A stretch of 33,591 bases of DNA from Myxococcales bacterium (GTDB lineage: Bacteria; Myxococcota_A; Polyangia; Haliangiales; Haliangiaceae). The position numbers were made by a program, and so were the translations under genes. Shown piece after piece: positions 25,524 through 33,591 of the stretch (the first letter of the stretch is position 1; each line of letters begins with the position of its first letter). The stretch is from contig JADKKI010000050.1 in the NCBI GenBank assembly GCA_016720595.1, positions 1 through 33,591 on the forward strand, given 5' to 3'. Below the pieces are notes generated by a model. That model saw nothing but the letters and a program-made list of their open reading frames with translations. It ran no database searches and was not told the DNA's origin.

Positions 25524-26465
25524 ATGCAGCGCTCCCCTCGTTCGCTCGTCCTCCTCGCGTGTCTCGTTCCCGCCTGTGGTGGTGCTCGGGTCAGTGGCTC
25601 GATCTCGGTCACCGACGAGCTCACCGATCCAACCGCGGTCGCCGCCTGTGCACGTGGTGATGTGGCCGCGAACCTCGCGATCGTGGCCGATCTCCGCGAC
25701 AGCTATCACGAGATGATCGTGTGCGGCGGGCTGCAGCTGCAGTTCTCGCAGAACCTCGTCAACGTGATCGCCAACGCAGCGCTTGGCCGCGGCCAGGCCT
25801 CGCAGCTCCGCTACCAGGGCAACGGCGTGTTCGCCACGCCGAACGGCATGATGATGATCAAGACCACGACCAATGATGGTCGCGCGCTCGCCGCCGATGC
25901 GATGGATCCGAACAGCTACCTCGTCGGCCTGCAGGTCACCGCGAACGCCGGCGGCCTGATCAACGCCGCGGCCAGGGGCGGGAGCCCGTGGGGGCTGGTC
26001 AAGCAGGCCTCCGCCTCACTCGACATCCAGTTCTCGGCGCAGGGCCCGCTGTTCTCGATGCTCGATCTCGGGGCGAACGGCGGGCTCTCGGGCCGGCTGC
26101 TGCTCGATCCGAAGAGGCTCGCGCATGCGATCGCGAAGAACATCCAGATCTCGAACCGGATCAGCGTGGACAACCAGCAGGGCGGGACCACGATCCACTA
26201 CATCCTCGAAGGGCCACCGCAGCCGCTCGACGACGCCATCGAGCACAAGGCGGTACCGATGAAGCTGGTCTCGATCGTCGCCACCCACGAAGCGACGGGC
26301 CAGTCGATCCGCGTGACCGACTGGACGATGCAGTTCAAGGGCGATGGCGGCAAGGTGCTCGACGGCACGATCGGCCTCGACGTCGATGGTGGTGAGTTCC
26401 CTTACGCCGTGAAGTTCAACTACCCGCATCGGATGGAGCCGGACATCGATCTGACCTGCCGATGA
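25524..26465 (+). CDS. Lipoprotein of unknown function
   Basis: 313 residues with a lipoprotein signal (SLVLLACLVPACGG, lipobox VPAC). The rest contains no family I recognise. It includes YHEMIVCGGLQLQFSQNLVN, FATPNGMMMIKTTTNDGRAL, a Gly/Ala-rich segment, and a C-terminal half of alternating polar and apolar residues (IRVTDWTMQFKGDGGKVLD, YAVKFNYPHRMEPDIDL) that suggests beta structure. No catalytic motif is visible. An envelope location is likely from the signal. The frame is open throughout. The gene follows the sigma-54 activator on the same strand with a gap of about 117 bases. Confidence 0.85.
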   Translation: MQRSPRSLVLLACLVPACGGARVSGSISVTDELTDPTAVAACARGDVAANLAIVADLRDSYHEMIVCGGLQLQFSQNLVNVIANAALGRGQASQLRYQGNGVFATPNGMMMIKTTTNDGRALAADAMDPNSYLVGLQVTANAGGLINAAARGGSPWGLVKQASASLDIQFSAQGPLFSMLDLGANGGLSGRLLLDPKRLAHAIAKNIQISNRISVDNQQGGTTIHYILEGPPQPLDDAIEHKAVPMKLVSIVATHEATGQSIRVTDWTMQFKGDGGKVLDGTIGLDVDGGEFPYAVKFNYPHRMEPDIDLTCR

Positions 26466-26480
26466 GCGACACTGCTCGGT

Positions 26481-27054
26481 ATGGCGCCCCTGCGCGACGC
26501 GCGCGCGATCATCTTCGATCTCGATGGAGCGCGCCGAGATCGGAGCGTGGGTCGGCCACGGCGCCGAGCAGCTCGTGCGTCGCGCGATCGCGGACCCGGT
26601 GGTCGCGGTGGAGGCGCTGGCGGCGTTTCGTGCGCACTACCGAGCGCGGCCGGTGGTGCAGACGCGGCTCTATGATGGCCTCGCGGACGTCCTCGATCGG
26701 CTCGCCACCGGCCGCACGCTCGCCGTGCTCTCGAACAAGCCACACGAGTTGACGGTGGCGGTCGCCGGCGCGCTGCTCGGCCGCTGGCCGTTCGCGGTGA
26801 TCGCCGGGCAGCGTGCCGGCAAGCCCCACAAGCCCGATCCGGCGGCTCTGCTCGACGTGGTCGCGGAGCTCGCGATCGATCCGCGCGCGTGCGTGATGGT
26901 GGGAGACTCCGAGGTCGACATCGCCACGGCACGCGCCGCGGGGGTGCCGGGCATCGCCGTGAGCTGGGGCCTACGCTCGCTCACCGTGCTCGAGGCTGCG
27001 GCGCCGGACTATCTGGTGCACACGCCGCGCGAGCTCGGTGCGCTGTTTGACTAG
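26481..27054 (+). pseudogene. HAD-superfamily phosphatase (phosphoglycolate phosphatase-like), internal loss
   Basis: The start ATG 26481 gives ARAIIFDLDG, the HAD nucleophile motif. About 30 residues normally between that motif and the cap domain are missing, and the frame shifts. The second frame resumes at EIGAWVGHGAEQLVRRA (from about 26524) and runs intact to 27054. The later motifs are all present: VLSNKPHEL (motif II), AGKPHKPDP (the Lys) and MVGDSEVDIATARAAG (motif IV). The loss sits beside a repeated CTCGATG-like string, so a small deletion or an assembly collapse is possible. If repaired it would resemble Gph-type phosphatases. As it stands, the gene cannot give a full protein. Confidence 0.8.
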
Positions 27055-27060
27055 TGCTCG

Positions 27061-28995
27061 CTACGGGCGCACGAAGATGCACGCCGTGAGGATCGGCACC
27101 GAGCCGCCCGCACAGTTGCCGAGCCCGTCGACAAACCCGGCCGGCGGTGACCAGCTCTTGGTGTTGTCCCGGTTGATCGCGACGTAGACCTCGTCGGCCT
27201 CGAACGTGACCTTGTAGACCCAGAAGTAGTCCTCGACCACGACGTTGCTACGCGTGCCGCGGCGGAGGGCCACATGCTGCGCGCGCAGCGTGCCGGCCTT
27301 CTGGAGGTTCGAGAGGGACTTCTGCTCGGCCGCCGTGAGGCCGGTGAAGCGCTGCATCTTGCGGTTGTCCGGGATCGGTCGAGCCCTCGGTGCCGATGTC
27401 ATCGCCCTGGTAGAGCATCGGGATGTTCTTCGGCGAGGTCATGAGGAAGGTCTGCGCCAGCCGCAGGCGCTCGGGGCCGCCGCCGCGCTGGATCGCTTCG
27501 GTGAGGGCGCGCACCTGATCGTGGTTGCCGAAGAAGTTGCCCATGATCGCGCCCGGGTATCCGCCCTGGCCGCCGTTGTTGTCGCGCGGTGAGGTAGGCG
27601 GTGTCGTTCGGGATCGCGAAGTCCGCGAGCTGGCGCACGCTGATGTCGAACGTGAGGAGCGCAGCCTTGGTCTTGTTGTAGTATCCTCGTCGACCTGGCC
27701 CTGCACCATGTCCTTGCGGACGTGGTAGCGCGCCCAGCCGCCGAGAGATTCGCCGACCATGTAGAACACGGTGGGCTCGATCGACTGATCGTGATCGTGC
27801 ACGGTGGTCTCGATCTCGTCGACCACCGCCCGCTTGAGAGCGCGCACGAACGCATCGTCCATGTGCTTGAGCGCATCGGCGCGGAAGCCATCGAGGTCGA
27901 ACTCCTGGATCATCCACAGCGCGTGATCGACGACCGCGCGCACCGCGTCGGGGTGGCCGCCGTAGTCGAAGTCGGGCATGTCGGTGGTGAACCAGCAGCC
28001 GATGCGCGCCACGTCCCAGCGGTTGTCGCAGGCGTTGTACGGGAAGAACCAGCCGGGGTGCTGCGCGTACAGCGCCGCCTCCCGATGCACGTGGTTCGCG
28101 ACGAAGTCGGGGATGACCCGGATGCCGCGGCTGTGGGCCTCGCTGATCAGCTCGTGCAGCTCGGCGGCGGTGCCGAAGGCCGGCTCGATCGGGGTGGCGT
28201 AGCCGAGGTGGTCAGCGGCGGTGTAGCCGGTCGCGCGAGGGTGGTACGCGTGGTAGCTGGCGAAGCGGCGTGGTATCGGCCAGCGAGACCGACGGCTGCG
28301 AGTTGTGCGAGTTGATGATCGGCGAGCTGATCCACAGCGTGTTCACGCCGAGCGCGTCGAAGTAGCCCTCGCGCAGCTTGGCGGTGATGCCGGCGAAGTC
28401 GCCGCCCTGCCAGCGGCTGCGGCGGTCGGTCACGCGCGCGAGATCGCCGACGGCGTTGTTGAGGTTGTTCCAGGCGTCGCCGTCGAGGAAACCGGTCCGT
28501 GAAGATCTGGTAGAGGATCGCGTCGTTCCAGGTGAAGCCGGCGTAGTTGGCTCCAGCGCCGACCCACATCGGCACGAACAGCGGCCGGAGATCCGCGCCC
28601 GCCGCATCGCGCATGCGAAACAGGAAGCTGTACTTCGAGGGCTGGACGCTCGTGGTGTGGATCGTGAACGTCTGCGTCGCGGCATCGAACGCGCTCGCCG
28701 CATCGAACGGCGCGCCGTTGAGCCGCACATCACTTGTCGCGAGGATCCAGCGTGCCGGCTCCGGCGTACGCGGCGACCACGAGATACGAATCGTTCGTGG
28801 TCCGCGTGCAGATCGCGAAGTCACCGACGGCGCGGTCGGGGAGTGCAGGTGTCGGTCGGCTGCGGGCAGTCGCCCGTCGTGGCGCAGGTGTCGCCGCACG
28901 TGCCGGGTCGTCGCAGAGGTCGATGGACTGCGATCCCGGGCAACCGGCGAGCGAGAAACCCGAGCGCGGTGGAGGGCAGCCAGAGATCGGTTCAC
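27061..28995 (-). CDS. GH13 alpha-amylase-family lipoprotein, several frameshifts
   Basis: Secreted starch or glycogen-acting glycoside hydrolase. Rejoined, the N-terminus is a signal (VNRSLAAL, then LGFLAGC-like once one or two indels are removed) starting at GTG 28995. An N-terminal beta domain follows (DFAICTRTTNDSYLVV, FLFRMRDAAG). The GH13 barrel has YQIFTDRF, region I DFVANH (near 28110), region II DGFRADALKH, region III VGES and region IV FFGNHDQ. So the Asp nucleophile, Glu acid/base and final Asp are all present. Frameshifts lie near 28920, 28500, 28270-28210, 27690, 27590 and 27390. The C-terminal beta domain ends at FVRP (stop 27061). With all catalytic residues kept, consensus errors are likelier than decay. 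Confidence applies to the family, not to the exact start. Confidence 0.82.
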
Positions 28996-29133
28996 GCGGT
29001 GGGGTAGAAGCACGACGCACAAGCCGGTGGCCGGCAAGCCCCCGTGAGATCAGGCGGTTGCGGGCGCGTCGAGAGCCGCGCCAGGCACCTGCGTTGCCAA
29101 TCGCAACGGGTGGGGCTCAAGACCGCGCGCGGG

Positions 29134-29328
29134 TCACTTGCTCGGCGCCGGGCCGGCGTCTCGGGGGGCGGGCTTCGCGGGTGCGGACTTCGCGGGCGCA
29201 GGCTTCGCGGGTGCCGGCTTCGCGGCTGCCGGCATCGCGGGCCGCAGCGTGAGTGGATAGCGGACGGTGACCTCGCCGCTGTTCGGCCGCGGGAACTCGA
29301 GCGGAGATCGTGCGTAGACTCTCCCCAT
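29134..29328 (-). pseudogene. C-terminal remnant of a TonB/AgmX-like protein
   Basis: An open frame ends at 29134 and carries FPRPNSGEVTVRYPLTLRPA followed by an AAKPAPAKPAPAK repeat and a stop. The GEVTVRYPLTLRP part resembles the last strand of TonB-like C-terminal domains. The expected upstream domains are absent because the PfkB gene starts at 29327 on the other strand. It may be a small real gene (MGRVYARSPLEF) or a truncated 3' remnant. The repeat AKPAP keeps the coding frame. Confidence 0.4.
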
Positions 29329-30173
29329 GCGCCTCGCCGTCGTCGGTCACGCAGAGCACGTCACGATCGGCGCCGTGCCCGAGCTACCGGGGCCCGGCGG
29401 GATCGCACACCTCGCGGGTCCGCGCAGCTTCGTCGGCGGCGGTGGCGGGGCGACGTTCACGCAGCTGGTGCGCAGCCCTGCCCAGAGTGCTGCTGTTCAC
29501 CGCGATCGGCGCGGACGATGCCGGCAGGTTCGTACGTGCCGAGCTCGAGCGAACGCCGGGCCGTGTGTTCGCGGCGGAGCGCGCCGAGCCGCACACCCGC
29601 GACGTGGTGATGGTGACGCCCGATGGCCAGCGCACGATCGTGGTGGTGGGCGAGCCGTTGCATCCGCGCTGAAGCGACGCGCTGCCGTGGGAGCTGCTCG
29701 CCGGATGCGACGCGGCGTACTTCACGGCGCAGGATCCGAGGCTCTGCACGCGGCACGGGCGGCTCGCGTGCTCGTGGTGACCGCGCGCCGGCGGGACGCG
29801 CTGATCGCGTCGGGCGTGCGGGCCGATGTGATCGTCGGGAGCCTCGCCGATCCGCGCGAGCGATCCACGCTCTCCGACTACCCGGCGCCGCCTGCTGCGC
29901 TGGTCCTGACCGATGGTGCGCGGGGCGGGCAAGTGGAGACGGCCGCAGGCGTCGTGCGCTGGGCGCCGACCCAACCGCCGCAACCGATCCTCGGCTCGTA
30001 CGGCGCGGGCGATAGCTTCGCCGGCGCGCTCGTGTACTTCCTCGCGCTCGGTGAGACGCCGTTCGCCGCGGCCACGCACGCCGGCGGCGGCGTATGGCGC
30101 GGCGGTGCTCGATGGCCTGGTCCCGCAGGATGGCCAGCGCCTGGTCGCGCCGCCCGCTGCTCAGGGCGGCTGA
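29327..30173 (+). CDS. PfkB-family sugar kinase, frameshifted
   Basis: Ribokinase-type carbohydrate or nucleoside kinase. ATG 29327 gives MRLAVVGHAEHVTIG, a typical PfkB N-terminus, with GGGGGATF near residue 38. A frameshift near 29475 moves the reading to LPRVLLFTAIGADDAGRFV and DVVMVTPDGQRTIVVVGEPL. More indels near 29660-29770 lead to RVLVVTARRRDALIASGVRAD and ALVLTDGARGG. The catalytic motif GSYGAGDSFAGALVYF is intact near 29995-30040. A last shift near 30085 gives YGAAVLDGLVPQDGQ and the stop at 30173. The domain order matches about 280 residues, the family length. The substrate is unknown. Confidence 0.78.
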
Positions 30174-30177
30174 CGGG

Positions 30178-31038
30178 CACGGTATCGACGCGGGATCGTC
30201 GAACCACACACCGAGCGGCCCGCTCATCGGGTGGAAGCTCATCGCACCGAGATAGAACTGGCTGAACGCGGGCCCGTACCATGGCGTGGTCCCGGCAGCG
30301 TTGAGGCAGCCCTGGCCGGTGGTGTCGACGGAGAAGCTCGAGATCGCGCGCCCATCGAGGCTCATCCGGTAGTGGATCGCATCGGCGTCCGCCTCGAACG
30401 CGACGCGGGTCTAGTGATCGGTGGCGGTGGCCACGGGGACAGGTTCGGTGGCGTGGTTCCAGCAGTCCTGCTGGGTCTGGTTGTCGTAGAACACCGCCAT
30501 GAACTTCTTGTCGTCGGCCGCCGAGAACAGATACGTGGTGGTGTGACCCGCCGACGGTGATCCCGCGGGCACCACGCCGGAGGCACCGAACAGCGTCCAG
30601 TGGATGCTGCTCGCGTCGTTGGCGTTCCACATCGCCCGAACCGGCCGTAGAGGTGCCGGCGGGTCGGAGCCAAACAGCGCGCCGCTCGCCCGCTGGCGCC
30701 CGCCGCCACCGCCGCCGCCGTCGATGTGCGCCTTGAGTGAATGCGTGCCGCTGTACGCGCGCGTGGTGTCGATCGCGAGGGCGCCTCCGGGCTTGCACGT
30801 CCGCACGGAACCCGCCGATCGTGGCGTTGTTCGCGAGGGCACCCGTCGCGAGCGTGTCCGAACGTCCCGCACGCGGCTGGCCACCGCACACGAGGCCGCG
30901 CGGCGCATCGATGGCAGCGTCGATCGCGGCGGCGTCATCGCCGAGCGCGCCGTCGATCGCCGCGGGTGAGGACGAGCCACACGCCGCGCTCGCGAGGAGG
31001 AGCGAGATCCCGAGCCAGCGGTGCCGCAGGTCCAGCAT
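30178..31038 (-). CDS. Lipoprotein with probable jelly-roll domain, frameshifted
   Basis: Start MLDLRHRWLGISLLLASAACGSSS has lipobox SAAC, then the D/A-rich tail IDAAIDAPRG that recurs in lipoproteins of this organism type. After a frameshift near 30800 the domain reads GGALAIDTTRAYSGTHSLKA, a Gly run, IHWTLFGASGVVPAG and TTTYLFSAADDKKFMAVFYD. A second shift near 30415 gives VAFEADADAIHYRMSLDG and FSQFYLGAMSFHPMSGPLGV. The alternation suggests a concanavalin-like carbohydrate-binding fold; that is inference. The stop is unclear and the end is approximate, tail to tail with the PfkB gene. Divergent from the carboxylesterase gene. Confidence 0.65.
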
Positions 31039-31101
31039 GTCCACCATCGTACGCGAAGCGTCGGCGCCGGGGCACGAGACTCGATCGTGTACGATGCCCT
31101 C

Positions 31102-32145
<1,044 letters not shown>

Positions 32146-32174
32146 ACGCGCGTAACCGTGGCTGGCAGGCCGCG

Positions 32175-33060
32175 ATGTCCTTGCAGTGGTACCCGGGCCA
32201 TGACCAGAGGCGCGGCGCGAGCTCGCCGCGCTGAAGTGCCCTCGCAGGACGTGGGGATCGAGGTGATCGACGGTCGCCTTCCCAAGGCGAGCTCAAACCC
32301 GCTGCTTTCGCCGAGATCGCGGCAAGAAGCCGGTGATCAAGGTCCTGACCAAGAGCGATCTCGCCCGATCCCGAGGTGACCCGGGCGTGGGTGAAGAGGC
32401 GTACCTCGAGGGCGAGCCGGGCAGGGAAGGCGTTCACGCCACCACGGACCGTCCGCAGGTCACGCGCAAGCGGATCGCCAGCTGTCCCGCCACATGGCGC
32501 AGCATCGCGGCCCCGAGCAAACCGGTGCGCGCGTTGATCGCGGGCGTCCGGAATGTCGGCAAGTCCACGCTGCTCAACACGCTGATCAATCGCCCCGTGG
32601 CCAAGGTCGGCGACAAGCCGGCGGTCACCAAAGAACAGCAGGCCGTGACCCTCGCCAACGGCTGGAGATCTTAAATAGCCCGGGCCCAGTGTGGCCGAAG
32701 ATCGAGCACGAAGCCCCGCGCCTTCCGGCTGGCGTTCGCGGGATGGATTCCGGATACCGCGATCGACTACCCGACGATCCGGGATGTTCGGCGCGGAGTG
32801 CCTGCCGCGCGCGGTATCCCGGAAGCTGATCGTCGCCCGCTACAAGCTCGGCGTCGCGCCGGCGAGTGCCGCGGCGCTACTCGTCGAGGTCGGTCGCAGG
32901 CGCGGCGGGCTTCCCTAAGGGAGGCCTCGTCGATCTCCGCTAAGGGGCCCGAGCCCCTCGTGCACGAGTTCCCGCGCCGGTGTCCTCGGCCCGATCAGCC
33001 TCGGAGAGCCTCCCGTGGACGGTCGTCCCCTCGATCGAGCTAGCGCCAGCGACGGCCGGT
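32175..33060 (+). CDS. rbgA: Ribosome biogenesis GTPase RbgA/YlqF, heavily frameshifted
   Basis: Circularly permuted GTPase that helps mature the large ribosomal subunit. ATG 32175 gives MSLQWYPGH, the family N-terminus. Other frames then supply VIDGRLPKASSNPLL, the G4 region VLTKSDLA (near 32340) and a VTRKRI segment. G1, GVRNVGKSTLLNTLI, is at 32546-32590. It is followed by KVGDKPAVTKEQQAV (G2 region), then ILNSPGPVWPKIEHEA (G3-like) and FRLAFAG-like coding. The C-terminal part has YKLGVAPASAAALLVEVGRRRGGLP and LVHEF. G4 before G1 is the expected permuted order. At least six indels are needed. The gene is usually important for growth, which argues for sequence error. The end is approximate. 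Confidence 0.78.
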
Positions 33061-33208
33061 GGTGAACCGATGAACGTTTTGCAGTTCGTGACAATGTTTT
33101 GCGCGCGTCTCGGCCGTCGCGCATAGGCTGCCGGTGCATCCGAGCTACCACCCGGCGCTCCCTGCGCGCCTTGGTCTGGAGCGCCCGTTGCACTACCCCG
33201 GAGGTCCC

Positions 33209-33591
33209 ATGCCGAGAACTCCTGCGCCGACCCTGCTGTCCGGATCACGCTCGTGATCCTCCTCGAGCGGCGGGGTGTTGCTGATGCGCTGGCGCGGTGT
33301 GTGCTCGTGCGCACGACTGCGGTCGCCCGCGATCTCCGAGTAAACATCGTCTCGAGCGGACGTGTGCGCGTGCCCACCCGCGTGCGTGATCGCGGCGCAG
33401 AGCGCGGGGTTAGTCGTCGCCGTCGGCGGCGCCGTCGAGGGGCCAGCGCGTGAATGCCGGGGACCTGCTGGTCCAGCTCGATGACAGCGTCGAGCGTGCC
33501 GCGGTGGCGCAGGCCGAGCCGCGGTCAAGCCAGGCCAAGGCGCGGGTCGCTCGGCTCCGCCGCGTCGGCGCGATCGTAGCGACCGGGAGGC
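33209..33591 (+). CDS. HlyD-type membrane-fusion/efflux adaptor, 5' part, frameshifted
   Basis: A periplasmic adaptor of an ABC or RND exporter that runs off the window. ATG 33209 has GAGG a few bases upstream. An N-terminal apolar segment (ITLVILL, GVLLMRW across two frames, 33240-33292) could anchor it. After single-base corrections the biotinyl-lipoyl-like half reads IVSSGRVRVPTRV, IAAQSAGLVVAVGG and VNAGDLLVQLDDSVERAAVAQAE. The coiled-coil start follows (SSQAKARVARLRRVGAIVATG). That GDLLVQLDD...VAQAE string is the clearest HlyD/MFP hallmark. The gene is incomplete at 33591. Confidence 0.72.

Noticed and set aside
32940..33528. Minus-strand frames at the right edge
   Set aside because: The plus strand gives RbgA tail and HlyD motifs after frame repair, while the minus translations are Arg/Ala/Pro-rich shadows.

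Overview
The window is about 33.6 kb of very GC-rich DNA with almost pure G/C third codon positions. It carries Hanks-type Ser/Thr kinases, FHA-domain transcription regulators, a sigma-54 activator and many short lipoproteins with D/A-rich tails (IDAAIDAP-like, VDASGPDAAV-like). The secreted Cys-rich motif ETDVDCGG and a fibrinogen-related domain are also present. Together these point to a predatory or soil member of the Myxococcota, possibly Haliangiales/Kofleriaceae. That placement is inference from gene style only. No rRNA, tRNA, CRISPR array, insertion sequence or phage gene was seen.

Layout. (1) 47-2635, minus: an FHA-LuxR regulator followed by a frameshifted membrane Ser/Thr kinase. (2) 2740-3762, plus: an exported cyclophilin, divergent from the regulator across a short gap full of perfect palindromes. 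(3) 3777-6124, minus: a BlaI-type repressor overlapping a BlaR1-like M56 metallopeptidase whose sensor half looks like a class B penicillin-binding protein; a perfect inverted repeat lies upstream. (4) 6227-10404, minus: a secreted protein of about 1,390 residues with Cys-paired Sel1/Hcp-like repeats and two variable-number linkers; a run of 19 G lies in front of it. (5) 10618-14338, plus: a 61-residue protein, an alpha/beta hydrolase and an ABC importer (ATPase, permease, NMT1/THI5-like lipoprotein). (6) 14353-17040: two lipoproteins, then a VWA-domain protein with a small coiled-coil membrane partner. (7) 17132-19360: a SulP-STAS-cyclic-nucleotide-binding fusion. (8) 19397-21568: a fibrinogen-domain lipoprotein and a zinc-independent MDR oxidoreductase. 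(9) 21579-25406: a zinc-ribbon Ser/Thr kinase divergent from an FHA / degenerate GGDEF-like / sigma-54 AAA+ activator. (10) 25524 to the end: a lipoprotein, HAD phosphatase, GH13 amylase lipoprotein, TonB-like remnant, PfkB kinase, another lipoprotein, carboxylesterase, RbgA/YlqF GTPase and the start of an HlyD-type adaptor.

Two themes link the genes. First, a transmembrane Ser/Thr kinase sits next to an FHA-bearing transcription regulator at both 47-2635 and 21579-25406; FHA domains read phosphothreonine, so each pair could be a short kinase-to-promoter pathway. Second, a large part of the coding capacity is aimed at the envelope: lipoproteins, Cys-rich ectodomains and antibiotic sensing.

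Sequence quality matters here. Many genes are broken by single-base indels, and damage is heaviest at 1-1400 and after 26.4 kb. Where I rebuilt the frame, conserved family motifs reappear at once, and several indels fall in short homopolymers. I therefore treat most frameshifts as probable consensus errors. A few larger internal losses (HAD, carboxylesterase) could be real deletions or assembly collapses.
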